Assembly: GCA_037200045.1 (NCBI GenBank)
Contig: JBBCHM010000001.1
Location: 1,178,001-1,242,000 of the forward strand
From: Rhizomicrobium sp.
GTDB taxonomy: Bacteria; Pseudomonadota; Alphaproteobacteria; Micropepsales; Micropepsaceae
DNA: 64,000 nt
Direction of reading: 5' to 3'
The notes below the pieces were generated by a model. It was not told the origin of the DNA. It worked only from the letters and a program-made list of their open reading frames with translations, and did not search any database. This document shows positions 1 through 9,231 of this stretch, piece by piece (position 1 is the stretch's first letter; each line of letters starts with the position of its first letter). The translations under genes were made by a program, and so were the position numbers.

Positions 1-540
1 GGTCGGCGTCAGCAACTCTTCGTTCCCGGACGCATCGATCCGGTGCGCGATGGCGCTCGCATCGGCCATGAAGAAGCGGGCATCGAAGCGGCGCGTGCGG
101 TTGGGCGGCGTGATCGCGCGCGCGATCATCTCCAGCACGTCGAGCCTGGGCATCACCTTGTGTGCGAAGAATTTCGCCCAGGCCGGCGCGCGCGTGCGCG
201 GCACTTTTTCGGCGCGTTCGCCGACCAGGATGCCGGTTTCCTCGAAGGTCTCGCGGATCGCCGCCAGCGCCAGCCCGCGCGCCCGCGCCGGCCCGACGCC
301 GGTGCGCGCCGCGACCTCGGGGCGAAGTTCGGCGGCGACGCGGATTCGCAGGTCGCCGGGATCCAGCCGCCCGCCGGGAAACACGTATTTGTTCGCCATG
401 AACGCCATGGAGCCGGGGCGCAGCCCCATCAGCACGCGCGGCGAACCCCCATCGCGCTTCACCAGCACAAGCGTCGCCGCATCCTTGGGGCGCAACGGTT
501 GCTGGATGATTTTCTCGTTGTCGGAATCGAAAATGGCCAT
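1..540 (-). CDS. Nudix hydrolase (3' end outside window)
   Basis: The start is the ATG at 540 and the frame stays open to the window edge, so only the first 180 residues are seen. The protein begins MAIFDSDNEKIIQQ. It carries a Nudix box near residues 90-112 with the core RETFEETGIL preceded by conserved glycine and alanine positions, and GxxVFPGGRLD-type spacing before it (NKYVFPGGRLDPGD). Nudix enzymes hydrolyse nucleoside diphosphates linked to another moiety, and this subgroup resembles the NudL/CoA-pyrophosphatase type, but the substrate cannot be assigned. It lies downstream of rnr on the same strand, an order common in alphaproteobacteria. A family A repeat separates the two genes. Confidence 0.85.
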   Translation of the reverse strand, partial: MAIFDSDNEKIIQQPLRPKDAATLVLVKRDGGSPRVLMGLRPGSMAFMANKYVFPGGRLDPGDLRIRVAAELRPEVAARTGVGPARARGLALAAIRETFEETGILVGERAEKVPRTRAPAWAKFFAHKVMPRLDVLEMIARAITPPNRTRRFDARFFMADASAIAHRIDASGNEELLTPT

Positions 541-576
541 GCGAAATAGTCTAAGGCATTTTTCAATACACTCCAT

Positions 577-699
577 TGTCATGGCCCGCGAATGCGGGCC
601 ACCCAGTTGAGAACGGCACGCTGTGTGAGAGGTTAGGGCTCTCAATCTGTGGGAAGGTGCCGGCATCACCTGGGTGGCCCGCATTCGCGGGCCATGACA
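577..699. repeat. Family A paired palindromic repeat, copy 1
   Basis: Left end TGTCATGGCCCGCGAATGCG... and right end ...CGCGGGCCATGACA are inverted copies of about 32 bp around roughly 55 bp of unrelated sequence. The left end continues into CCCAGTTGA and the right end, read inward, into CCCAGGTGA. It fills most of the gap between the Nudix gene and rnr. Confidence 0.85.
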
Positions 700-710
700 G
701 CGGGGTGAAG

Positions 711-2927
711 CTAACGCCGCTTCTTCCCGCGATGCGGCTGCACCTTGAACCGCGGCTTCTCCCCACGCGGCGTTGACGCCTCGGCAAGATCGAAGCGCAG
801 CCCGCCGGTCAGCGGCGCTGCTTCCGCCAGCCGCACCGCGACGATGTCGCCGAGCTTGTACGCCGTGCGCGTGCGGTCGCCGACCAGCGCATGCGCCTTC
901 TCGTCATGCTTGAAGAACTCCGCGCCCAGCGCCCGGATCGGCAGCAAGCCCTCCGCGCCAGAGTCCGCCAGGCGAACAAAAAGCCCGAACCGCGTCACGC
1001 CGGTGATGCGTGCGTCGAACTCAGCGCCGACCCGGTCCTGCATGAACGCGGCGACATAGCGGTCGGTCGAATCGCGCTCCGCCGCCATCGCGCGGCGCTC
1101 GGTCATCGAGATGTGCTCGGCGATCTCGCCGAGCCGACCTTCCTCGCGGTCGGTCAGCCCGCCTTCGCCGAAACCGTGCGCCTTCACCAGCGCGCGATGC
1201 ACGATCAGATCGGCATAGCGCCTAATCGGCGAGGTGAAATGCGCGTATTTCGCGAGGTTCAATCCGAAATGCCCGACATTCGCCGGCGCATAGATCGCCT
1301 GCGCCTGGGTCCGCAGCACCACGTCGTTCATCACCGCCTCGTGCGGCCCGCCCTTGGCTTGGCCCAGGATGCGGTTGAACACGCCGGGCTTCAATACCTG
1401 GCCCTTGGCGAAGGTAAGCCCGATGGTGCGCAGGAAATCGGAGAAGCCGAACAGCTTCTCCTGCGACGGCCGGTCATGGATGCGATAGATCAGCGGTGTC
1501 TTGCGCTGCTCCAGAACTTCCGCCGCCGCCACATTGGCGAGCACCATGAATTCCTCGATCAGCTTCATCGATTCGAGACGTTCGCGGAAGGCAATCGACG
1601 CGACCTTGCCGTCCGGCCCCAGCACGATGCGCCGCTCGGGTAGATCGAGATCGAGCGGATCGCGCTGTTTGCGCTCCTGCGTCAGCACCTGATAGCAGGC
1701 CCACACATCCTTCAGCGTCGCTTTCGCGATGGCCGACATCGCCGCGTCCGGCTTGCCGTCGAATGCGAGTTGCGCCTGCCGGTAGGTCAGCCGCGCCGCC
1801 GAGCGCATCACGCCGCGCAGGAATTCCTGCCGCCGCTTCTTGCCGTTCTTGTCGAAGGTCATCCGCACCGCGAGGCAGGCGCGGTCGACGCCCTCCTTCA
1901 GCGAGCACAGATCGGCCGACAGATGCTCGGGCAGCATCGGCACGACGCGGTCGGGGAAATACGCCGAGTTGCCGCGCTTATAGGCCTCGCGGTCCAGCGC
2001 CGACCCCGGCGTCACATAATGCGCGACATCGGCGATGGCGACGAGGGCGACATAGCCGCCCGGATTCTTCGGATCGCTGTCCGGCCCCGCCCACACCGCG
2101 TCGTCGTGATCGCGCGCGTCCTCGGGATCGATGGTGACAAGCGGAATGGCGCGCAGATCGGTGCGCGTGCGCGGATCGGGCGGCGTCGCCGCCTTCGCCT
2201 CGTCGATGACCTCTTTCGGAAACTCGGTCGGAATGCCGTGGGCGTGGATCGCGATCAGGCTGACGGTCTTGGGCGCATTCATGCTGCCCAGCCGTTCGAG
2301 CACCTTGGCGCGCGGAAAGCCGGACGAGCGCCCCGCCAAGGGTTCGGCCAGCACGAGTTCGTTGTGCTCTGCCCCGCCGCGGTCGCGGTTCTCCACCGCG
2401 AAATCGGTGCGGCTCTTGCGGTCGATCGGCGCGATGCGCAGGCCCTCGGGCCGCACATGCAGCACGCCGAGCACGCGATGCACGCTGGCGCCCAGCCGCT
2501 TGATGACCCGCGCCTCGTAGCCGTGCTCGGCGCGCTCCAGCCGCGCCAGCACGCGCTCGCCGGCGCCCAATGCAGGCCCCTTGTCGTCCCGCGCGGGCAC
2601 GACATAGATCGTCGGCGGCTCCTCGTTGGATTCCCATTTCTGCGGCCGCGCCAGCAATTCGCCGTCGGCGTCCTGGCCGGTGATCTCCAGCACCGCGACA
2701 TCGGGCAGCGAGCCGGGCGTGGCATAGCCGCGCCGCCGATTGCCCGCGATGGCGCCGTCTTCTTCCAGTTCCTTCAGGATGCGCTTGAGTGCGATGCGGT
2801 CGGAGCCCTTCACGCCCAGCGCGCGCGACAGGTCGCGCTTGGTGGCATTGGGCGTTTCGTTCAGAAGCGCGAGCACGCGCGCCTTGTCGAGACGAGGCGC
2901 GTTACCGGGCTGTGGTTTCTTCGCCAA
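711..2927 (-). CDS. rnr: Ribonuclease R
   Basis: This is a 3'-5' exoribonuclease of the RNB family that degrades structured RNA and works with SmpB in ribosome rescue. It is 738 residues long, normal for the family. Visible parts are an N-terminal winged-helix region (about 12-70), cold-shock-like domains, the RNB catalytic domain with TIDPEDARDHDDAV at about 265-278 (the metal-binding aspartates), and a C-terminal S1 domain with ITGVTRFGLFVRLADSG. The tail is basic. The start appears to be TTG, three bases after the topA stop, so the gene is read in an operon with topA. There is no ATG nearby that keeps the N-terminal domain. Confidence 0.95.
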   Translation of the reverse strand: MAKKPQPGNAPRLDKARVLALLNETPNATKRDLSRALGVKGSDRIALKRILKELEEDGAIAGNRRRGYATPGSLPDVAVLEITGQDADGELLARPQKWESNEEPPTIYVVPARDDKGPALGAGERVLARLERAEHGYEARVIKRLGASVHRVLGVLHVRPEGLRIAPIDRKSRTDFAVENRDRGGAEHNELVLAEPLAGRSSGFPRAKVLERLGSMNAPKTVSLIAIHAHGIPTEFPKEVIDEAKAATPPDPRTRTDLRAIPLVTIDPEDARDHDDAVWAGPDSDPKNPGGYVALVAIADVAHYVTPGSALDREAYKRGNSAYFPDRVVPMLPEHLSADLCSLKEGVDRACLAVRMTFDKNGKKRRQEFLRGVMRSAARLTYRQAQLAFDGKPDAAMSAIAKATLKDVWACYQVLTQERKQRDPLDLDLPERRIVLGPDGKVASIAFRERLESMKLIEEFMVLANVAAAEVLEQRKTPLIYRIHDRPSQEKLFGFSDFLRTIGLTFAKGQVLKPGVFNRILGQAKGGPHEAVMNDVVLRTQAQAIYAPANVGHFGLNLAKYAHFTSPIRRYADLIVHRALVKAHGFGEGGLTDREEGRLGEIAEHISMTERRAMAAERDSTDRYVAAFMQDRVGAEFDARITGVTRFGLFVRLADSGAEGLLPIRALGAEFFKHDEKAHALVGDRTRTAYKLGDIVAVRLAEAAPLTGGLRFDLAEASTPRGEKPRFKVQPHRGKKRR

Positions 2928-2930
2928 GGT

Positions 2931-5567
2931 CTACTCGCCGGCCACCGGTTCGGGCTTCTTCTTCGCCGGGGCTTTCTTCTTGGGCGCCGCCGGCTTTTCG
3001 GCCTTGGCCTTCGGCTCCTTCTTAGCCTTCGCTTCCTTCTTCGGCTTGGCGGCGGCGCGGGTAGGCTTCTTCTTCTTGCCGCCACCTTTGGCGGCACGAT
3101 CATTGATCAGCGCCAGCGCCTGTTCCAGCGTGATGGCCTCGGCATTGTCGGCATCGGGCACCGTCGCGTTGACCGAACCGTCGGTGACGTAAGGCCCATA
3201 GCGGCCCTTCATCAATTTGATCTCCGTGCCCGACGAATCCTTGCCCAGTTCCTTCAGCGCCTGCGGCCCGCGCCGCACGCGCGGATTGGCCTTCTTCTCC
3301 GCGATCAGATCGACGGCGCGGTTGAGCCCGACGGTGAACACGTCCTCCGGCGATTCCAACGACGCGTACATTCCATCATGCGCGACGTAAGGCCCGAAGC
3401 GGCCGAAATTCGCGGTGATCGGCTTGCCCGACTCCGGGTGCAGCCCGACCTCGCGCGGCAGCGCCAGCAGCTTGAGCGCATAGGGCAGGTCGACGTTTTC
3501 GACTTCCGTCCCCTTCGGAATGCCGGAGCGCTTCGGCTCCTTGCCTTCGCCGAGCTGGACGTAGGGCCCGAAGCGGCCGCTGCGCAGCGACACCTTCTCG
3601 CCGGTCTCGGGATCGAGCCCGAGTTCGCGCGGCTGTGCCGCCGCCGCCGCCTCGTTGCTCTGGCCGAGCTGGCGGGTGAAGCGGCACTCCGGATAGTTCG
3701 AACAGCCGACGAAGGCGCCGAACCGTCCGAGCTTCAAGCTCAGCTCGCCCTTGCCGCAGCTCGGGCAGACGCGCGGGTTCGATCCGTCGGCATTGGGCGG
3801 GAAGATATGCGGCCCCAGGATCGCGTTCATCTCGTCGATGACGTTCTTGATCTTGAGGTCCTTGGTGCCGCCCACGGCCGCCGAGAAGTCGCGCCAGAAA
3901 TCGCGCAGCAACTGCTTCCAGTCGAGCTCGCCGGCCGAAACCTCGTCGAGCTGTTCTTCCAGGTCGGCGGTGAAGCCGTATTCGACATAGCGCGGGAAAT
4001 AGGTGGCGAGGAACGCCGTCACCAGCCGCCCCTTGTCGTCGGGATAGAACCGCCCGCGGTCCAGCCGCACGTAAGTGCGGTCGCGCAGCACGGACAGGAT
4101 CGTGGCATAGGTCGAAGGCCGGCCGATGCCGAGCTCCTCCAGCTTGCGCACCAGGCTCGCTTCGGAATAGCGCGGCGGCGGCTCGGTGAAGTGCTGCGCA
4201 GAGGCGACGTTCTCGACCTTCGCCGGTTCGCCAGCCGCGACCTTGGGAAGACGCGACCCATCCTCGTCGGACTCGTCATCCTTGCCTTCCTGGTAGAGCG
4301 TCAGGAAGCCGTCGAACAGCGTCACCGTGCCGGTGGCGCGCAGCATGATCTTCTTGTCGGCGCTGGCGACGTCGACCGTGGTGCGCTCCAACTCGGCGCT
4401 TTCCATCTGGCTGGCGATGGCGCGCTTCCAGATCAGCTCGTAGAGCTTGGCCGCGTCGCCATCGATGTATTTGCTCACCGCTTCCGGCGTGCGCTCGAAC
4501 AGGGTCGGGCGGATCGCCTCATGCGCTTCCTGCGCATTCTTCGCCTTGGACGTGTAGAGCCGCGGCGTGCTCGGCACATATTTCTGGCCATAGCGCGAAC
4601 CGATGGTCGCGCGCGCTTCCGCGATCGCCTCGGGCACCATCACGATGCCGTCGGTGCGCATATAGGTGATGAGGCCCACGGTCTCGCCGCCGATGTCCAC
4701 GCCTTCGTACAGCCCCTGCGCGATCTGCATCGTGCGCTTGGCGCCGAAGCCGAGCTTGCGCGAGGCCTCCTGCTGCAAGGTCGAGGTGATGAACGGCGGG
4801 GCAGGGTGGCGCTTGACCGGCTTGCTCTCGACGCTGTCGATGGTGAAGCTTTGCGCGTTGATCGCCGCGACCGCCGCGCTCGCCTCGGCTTCGGCCTTCA
4901 GCGATAGCTTGTCGAGCTTCTCGCCATTGAGCTGGGTCAGCCGCGCCTTGAACGTGCCGTTCGGCACCAGCACGTCGGCGTCGATGCTCCAATATTCCTG
5001 CGCCTTGAAGGCCTCGATCTCGACCTCGCGGTCCACCACCAGGCGCAGCGCCACCGACTGCACCCGCCCCGCCGAGCGCGCGCCCGGCAGCTTGCGCCAC
5101 AGCACCGGCGACAGGGTGAACCCGACCAGATAGTCGAGCGCCCGGCGCGCCATATAGGCGTCGACCAGTTCGGCGTTGATCTCGCGCGGATGGGCGATGG
5201 CTTCCAGGATGGCGGACTTGGTCACCGCGTTGAACGCGACGCGCTCCACCTTGGCGTGGCCGAGCGCCTTCTTCTGCTTGAGCACCTCCAGCACATGCCA
5301 GGAGATCGCCTCGCCCTCGCGGTCCGGATCGGTGGCGAGGATCAGCTTGTCGGCGCCCTTCACGGCGTCGGCGATATCCTTGATCCGCTTGGCGGCCCGC
5401 TCGTCGACCTCCCAGATCATGGAGAAGTCGTCGTCCGGCTTGACCGAGCCGTCCTTGGAGGGGAGGTCGCGGATATGCCCGAAGCTGGCCAGGACCTTGT
5501 AGTCCGAGCCGAGGTATTTGTTGATCGACTTAACCTTGCCCGGGGATTCGACGACGACGACGTTCAT
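2931..5567 (-). CDS. topA: DNA topoisomerase I
   Basis: This type IA topoisomerase relaxes negative supercoils. It has 878 residues. A TOPRIM domain opens the protein (VVVESPGKVKSI, with ATDPDREGEAISWH near 78-91). The catalytic tyrosine is Tyr302 in GLITYMRTDG. One C4 zinc finger follows (CPSCGKGELSL...CSNYPEC, about 600-630), then several zinc-free repeats with the GRFGPYV motif, typical of alphaproteobacterial TopA. The last ~50 residues are a Lys/Ala/Pro-rich tail likely to bind DNA non-specifically. The start is the ATG at 5567. rnr follows with almost no gap. Confidence 0.97.
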   Translation of the reverse strand: MNVVVVESPGKVKSINKYLGSDYKVLASFGHIRDLPSKDGSVKPDDDFSMIWEVDERAAKRIKDIADAVKGADKLILATDPDREGEAISWHVLEVLKQKKALGHAKVERVAFNAVTKSAILEAIAHPREINAELVDAYMARRALDYLVGFTLSPVLWRKLPGARSAGRVQSVALRLVVDREVEIEAFKAQEYWSIDADVLVPNGTFKARLTQLNGEKLDKLSLKAEAEASAAVAAINAQSFTIDSVESKPVKRHPAPPFITSTLQQEASRKLGFGAKRTMQIAQGLYEGVDIGGETVGLITYMRTDGIVMVPEAIAEARATIGSRYGQKYVPSTPRLYTSKAKNAQEAHEAIRPTLFERTPEAVSKYIDGDAAKLYELIWKRAIASQMESAELERTTVDVASADKKIMLRATGTVTLFDGFLTLYQEGKDDESDEDGSRLPKVAAGEPAKVENVASAQHFTEPPPRYSEASLVRKLEELGIGRPSTYATILSVLRDRTYVRLDRGRFYPDDKGRLVTAFLATYFPRYVEYGFTADLEEQLDEVSAGELDWKQLLRDFWRDFSAAVGGTKDLKIKNVIDEMNAILGPHIFPPNADGSNPRVCPSCGKGELSLKLGRFGAFVGCSNYPECRFTRQLGQSNEAAAAAQPRELGLDPETGEKVSLRSGRFGPYVQLGEGKEPKRSGIPKGTEVENVDLPYALKLLALPREVGLHPESGKPITANFGRFGPYVAHDGMYASLESPEDVFTVGLNRAVDLIAEKKANPRVRRGPQALKELGKDSSGTEIKLMKGRYGPYVTDGSVNATVPDADNAEAITLEQALALINDRAAKGGGKKKKPTRAAAKPKKEAKAKKEPKAKAEKPAAPKKKAPAKKKPEPVAGE

Positions 5568-5820
5568 GAGATCGGGGGTACTCGGCTTGTTCGCCCGGCT
5601 GATTTAGCGCCGGATCGTGAAAAACGTGCCAAATCGGGGTCCGGCCCCGAAAGGCGGCGGGACACTGATAGGAGCGGGAGACGAGTGTCAACGCCGAAGG
5701 GCCCGACGGGATGAAACTAAAGGTTGCACAGGCGCGATATTTCGCTATTTACTACACTTCAGGTTGTACACCTTCGGCGGCGCCTCCTGCCTCCGCTCCG
5801 CCAGCGGAACGCGCGATCCC

Positions 5821-6015
5821 ATGGTTTCCTACGCAAGGGGCGGCGGCCTGCCTCCCACCCCCGTCAGCCCGGAAGACTCGGCGCGCTACACCCGCGAAAT
5901 GCTTGAATCGCTTCGGAAAATCGCCGTCAACCAGGGCCAGGGCCTGCTTGCTCATCTGCTCGGCCTGGCCGCCGTCGAGGCCAAGCATCTGAGCGATCAG
6001 GCCCAGGACACCTGA
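5821..6015 (+). CDS. Small conserved-looking cytosolic protein, unknown function
   Basis: This 64-residue frame (MVSYARGGGLPP... to ...SDQAQDT) lies alone on the plus strand between the divergently read topA and the convergent dprA. It has no membrane segment. Residues 20-60 form an amphipathic, Leu/Ala-rich helical stretch (EMLESLRKIAVNQGQGLL, then AHLLGLAAVEA). Its 3' end overlaps the dprA 3' end by 19 bases. No good Shine-Dalgarno sequence is visible. Upstream are two near-identical 9-mers, GGTTGCACA at 5722 and GGTTGTACA at 5762. I infer a real gene because the composition is protein-like and the position is sensible, but no function can be given. Confidence 0.5.
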   Translation: MVSYARGGGLPPTPVSPEDSARYTREMLESLRKIAVNQGQGLLAHLLGLAAVEAKHLSDQAQDT

Positions 6016-7097
6016 TTGCCGGCATGGCGGACGATCCGGCCCGCCAGCTCCATTTCCAGCAAAATCGTGAGAATCACCGCCACCGGCGCCCCGCAGACCC
6101 GCACCAGCTCGTCCACCGGGACCGGCGCCGGCCCCAGCGCCTCCTCGACTCGGGCCCGGATCTTGTCGGCCTCGGCCTCGCTCGCGACACCCGGCGGCAC
6201 GGGTTCCCCGCGGCCCGGCTCGCGCAAGTCGTGGCCCAGGATCGGGCGCAGTCCGGCCAGCACATCCTCGGCGCTTTCGGTCAGCGTCGCGCCCTCGCGC
6301 AACAGGCGGTTGGCGCCCTTGGCGCGCGGATCGAGCGGCGAGCCCGGCACCGCGAAAATCTCGCGGCCCTGTTCCAGCGCGAAATTCGCGGTGATCAGCG
6401 AGCCCGATCCTTCCGCCGCCTCCACCACCACGACGCCGCGCGCGAGACCCGAGATGATGCGGTTGCGGCGCGGGAAGTGGCGCGCCTGCGGCGTCTGGCC
6501 GAGCGGCATTTCCGACACGACGCAGCCCTGCGCGCGGATGGACTCGTACAGCTTCGCGTTCTCCGGCGGATAGATATTGTCGACGCCGCCCGCGACCACG
6601 GCGCAGGTGCCGCTGTCGAGCGCGCCCTCATGCGCCGCCGCGTCGATCCCGCGCGCCAGCCCCGACACGACGACAAGGCCGGCCTTGCCGAGGTCGCGCG
6701 CCAGCGTGCTCGCAAGTTTGCGCCCCAGCGCCGAGGCGTTGCGCGCGCCAACGATGGCGATCGCCTCGCGCCCGAGCAGCGTCGCGTGGCCGAGCACGGA
6801 GATGATCGGCGGCGGCGGCTCCGCGGCGGCAAGGCCGCGCGGGAAATCGCTCTCGCCGCTCGCGATCATCCGTCCGCCGAGCTTCGCCAGCGCCGCGATC
6901 TCGCGCGCCGCCTCGTCGGCGCTCGGCGTCCGCAGCGTGTCGCCGCCGCCGCGCCGGACGAGGCGCGGGATTTCCTTCAGCGCCTCGCTCGCACTGCCGA
7001 AGCGCGCGATGAGCTGTGCGAAGGTGACGGGCCCGACATTCTGGGTGCGCGACAGCCTGAGCCACGCCACGCGTTCCGCATCGGAAAGCGCCGTCAC
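5997..7097 (-). CDS. dprA: DNA-processing protein DprA
   Basis: DprA loads RecA on incoming single-stranded DNA during transformation and is also conserved in non-competent bacteria. The protein is 366 residues. An N-terminal helical (SAM/HhH-like) region is followed by the Rossmann-type DprA core with AIVGARNASALGR, VVVSGLARGIDAAAH, GGVDNIYPPEN and GSLITANFALEQGREIFAVPG (split motifs), and a C-terminal winged helix (about 300-366). I chose the GTG at 7097. It overlaps the plsY stop as GTGA, which implies coupled translation, and the upstream open frame only repeats plsY sequence in another phase. Confidence 0.93.
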   Translation of the reverse strand: MTALSDAERVAWLRLSRTQNVGPVTFAQLIARFGSASEALKEIPRLVRRGGGDTLRTPSADEAAREIAALAKLGGRMIASGESDFPRGLAAAEPPPPIISVLGHATLLGREAIAIVGARNASALGRKLASTLARDLGKAGLVVVSGLARGIDAAAHEGALDSGTCAVVAGGVDNIYPPENAKLYESIRAQGCVVSEMPLGQTPQARHFPRRNRIISGLARGVVVVEAAEGSGSLITANFALEQGREIFAVPGSPLDPRAKGANRLLREGATLTESAEDVLAGLRPILGHDLREPGRGEPVPPGVASEAEADKIRARVEEALGPAPVPVDELVRVCGAPVAVILTILLEMELAGRIVRHAGNQVSWA

Positions 7098-7714
7098 GCC
7101 GGCTTGCTTTGGCCGACCCGCGGCTCCTCGCCGCGCGACAGGCGGCGGATGTTTTGCGCATGCACGATGAAGACCAGCACCGCCAGCAGCACGGCCAGCA
7201 CCGCCTCGTGCACCCGGCCGAACAGCGCCATGTAGACCGGCGTGAACACGGCGGCGACCAGCGCCGACAGCGAAGAGATGCGGAACAGCGCGAGCATCAC
7301 GCCCCAGGTCGCGAAGGCCAGCAGGGCCGCCGGCCAGTAGAGCGCGAGCAGGATGCCGAGCGAAACCGCCACGCCCTTGCCGCCCCGAAAGCCGAGCCAC
7401 ACCGGGAAGAGATGGCCGAGGAACGCGCCGAACGCCGCGAACAGCGCCGCGTCGGGACCGTACCACTGGCGCATGATGAGCACCGCGACCGCGCCTTTCA
7501 GCGCGTCCCACAGCAGCGTCAGCCCCGCCGCCATGTAATTGCCGGTGCGCAGCACATTGGTCGCGCCGATGCTTCCGGAACCGATCTTGCGGACATCGCC
7601 TTCGCCGAAGATGAAGCTGAAGATGAGACCGAACGGGATCGATCCCAGAAGATAGCCGAACCCCAGCGCGATCGCGGCGCCTGTCCAGGTGGCGGTGAGG
7701 AAGGGGAGGGGCAT
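7094..7714 (-). CDS. plsY: Acyl-phosphate:glycerol-3-phosphate acyltransferase PlsY
   Basis: PlsY is an inner-membrane enzyme that moves the acyl group from acyl-phosphate to glycerol-3-phosphate, the first step of phospholipid synthesis. At 206 residues with about five hydrophobic segments it matches the family. Diagnostic motifs are GYLLGSIPFGLI near the N-terminus, IGSGSIGATNVLRTG, and GGKGVAVSLGILLAL. It sits between pyrC and dprA, and its stop overlaps the dprA GTG. Confidence 0.95.
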   Translation of the reverse strand: MPLPFLTATWTGAAIALGFGYLLGSIPFGLIFSFIFGEGDVRKIGSGSIGATNVLRTGNYMAAGLTLLWDALKGAVAVLIMRQWYGPDAALFAAFGAFLGHLFPVWLGFRGGKGVAVSLGILLALYWPAALLAFATWGVMLALFRISSLSALVAAVFTPVYMALFGRVHEAVLAVLLAVLVFIVHAQNIRRLSRGEEPRVGQSKPA

Positions 7715-7801
7715 GGGAGACGGCTACCGAAATGGCGTGCGAGGACAGTATCTCAACTATGTTTCATCTGAAACGCCAGTTGGATGCATTTGCCATTTTG
7801 C

Positions 7802-7933
7802 TTTCCTCCCCCGCGTTTGCGGGGGAGGGGGACCGCGAAGCGGTGGAGGGGGCGGCCACGCGTTCCGCTGTCCGCGCTGGCCCCCTCCGCCTCGCTGCGC
7901 TCGGCACCTCCGCCGCAAACGCGGGGGAGGAAA
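7802..7933. repeat. Family B long hairpin repeat
   Basis: The two 21-bp arms are perfect inverted copies (TTTCCTCCCCCGCGTTTGCGG at 7802-7822, complement at 7913-7933). Inside are further CCCCCTCC/GGAGGGGG blocks and a CTCGCTGCGCTCG motif. The element ends three bases before the stop codon of the pyrC-like gene and fills the plsY-pyrC gap. Confidence 0.8.
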
Positions 7934-7935
7934 GT

Positions 7936-9231
7936 TCAGCGCTTCCTCTCGAACACGCAAACCCCGCCGACGAACGTCTTTACCGCCCGCCCATGAAACC
8001 GCCGCCCCTCGAACGGCGTATTCCGCGCGCGGCTTTTCAGCTCCGCCTCCCGCACCGTGAACGGCTCGTCGGGATCGATCAGCACCAGGTCGGCCGGCGC
8101 GCCCTTGGCCAGCGTGCCCGCGTTCAGCCCGAAGATCCGCGCCGGCGACGCCGTCAGCGCCTTCAGGACATGCGAAAGATGCGCCCGCCCGTCGTGATGC
8201 AGCCCGAGCGCCACCGGCAGCAGCGTCTCCAATCCGATCGCGCCGAACGCGGCCTGCGCGAAAGTCTGGCGCTTGGTGTCGGCGGCCTGCGGATCGTGGC
8301 TCGACACCACGATGTCGATCAGCCCCGACGCCACGCCTTCCACCATCGCCGCGCGGTCGGCCTCCGAGCGCAGCGGCGGCTTCACCTTCATGAAGGTGAG
8401 GTACGATCCGACATCCAATTCGTTCAGCGCCAGGTGATGCGCCGCGACCCCGCAGGTCACCGCCACGCCGCGTTCCTTCGCCGCCGCGATGGCGTCCAGC
8501 GCCGCGCGCGTCGAGATCTGGCCGAAGTGATAGCGCGCGCCCGTCATCTCCACGAGGCGGATGTCGCGCTCGACGACGATCGCCTCGGCCGCCGACGGCG
8601 CCGCGGGCAGGCCGAGCCGCATGGCGAACTCGCCCTCGGTCACGGCGGCGCCTTCGGTGAGGTCGGGGTCTTCGGCATGGCCGACGATCAGCGCCCCGAA
8701 GGTCGAGGCATAGGCCAGCGCGCGGCGCAGCACGCGTGCGTTGGAGATCGTGCGGTCGCCGTCGGTGAACGCCACCGCGCCGGCCTCTTTCAGGAGGCCG
8801 ATCTCGGTCATGGTCTCGCCGCCGAGGCCCTTGGTCAACGCCGCCATCGGCGCCACGCGCACCTTCGCGGTCGCCGCGGCGCGCCGCAGGATGAAATCGA
8901 CCAGCGAGGGCTCGTCGATCACCGGCTCGGTGTTGGGCATGACGACGATGGTCGTGATGCCGCCCGCCGCCGCCGCCTGGCTCGCCGATTCCAGCGTCTC
9001 GCGATATTCGCTGCCCGGCTCGCCGGTGAAGACGCGCGCGTCGATCAGGCCGGGCGCCAGCACCAGGCCCTTGGCGTCGATCACTTCGGGATCGTTCGGC
9101 TCGGCATCGTTGAACAGGCGCGGCCCGACATCGGCGATGCGCCCGTTCTCGACCAGAAGGCCGCCCTTCACGTCCAGCCCGCTCGCCGGATCGATCAGCC
9201 GCGCATTGCGGAAGGCGATGCGTTTGGTCAT
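7936..9231 (-). CDS. Dihydroorotase homologue lacking catalytic residues (PyrC'-type)
   Basis: The 431-residue protein has the whole dihydroorotase/amidohydrolase fold, including a C-terminal [15 protein letters not shown] segment. The key active-site positions are changed. The metal motif D-x-H-x-H reads D64-A-R-V-F68, the TDHAPH motif with the catalytic aspartate reads SSHDPQ (310-315), and the histidine before IST is Gln (FGQIST). GHAED and a histidine pair (AAHHL) remain. Non-catalytic homologues encoded beside pyrB are known to stabilise aspartate carbamoyltransferase, so I infer a structural partner of PyrB. pyrB overlaps it by ATGA. A working dihydroorotase should be encoded elsewhere. 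Confidence 0.85.
   Translation of the reverse strand: MTKRIAFRNARLIDPASGLDVKGGLLVENGRIADVGPRLFNDAEPNDPEVIDAKGLVLAPGLIDARVFTGEPGSEYRETLESASQAAAAGGITTIVVMPNTEPVIDEPSLVDFILRRAAATAKVRVAPMAALTKGLGGETMTEIGLLKEAGAVAFTDGDRTISNARVLRRALAYASTFGALIVGHAEDPDLTEGAAVTEGEFAMRLGLPAAPSAAEAIVVERDIRLVEMTGARYHFGQISTRAALDAIAAAKERGVAVTCGVAAHHLALNELDVGSYLTFMKVKPPLRSEADRAAMVEGVASGLIDIVVSSHDPQAADTKRQTFAQAAFGAIGLETLLPVALGLHHDGRAHLSHVLKALTASPARIFGLNAGTLAKGAPADLVLIDPDEPFTVREAELKSRARNTPFEGRRFHGRAVKTFVGGVCVFERKR

Noticed and set aside
1770..4907. A plus-strand frame of about 1045 codons opposite rnr and topA
   Set aside because: It is antisense to two well-defined genes. High G+C removes stop codons, and the predicted product is Arg/His/Ala-rich with no domain.
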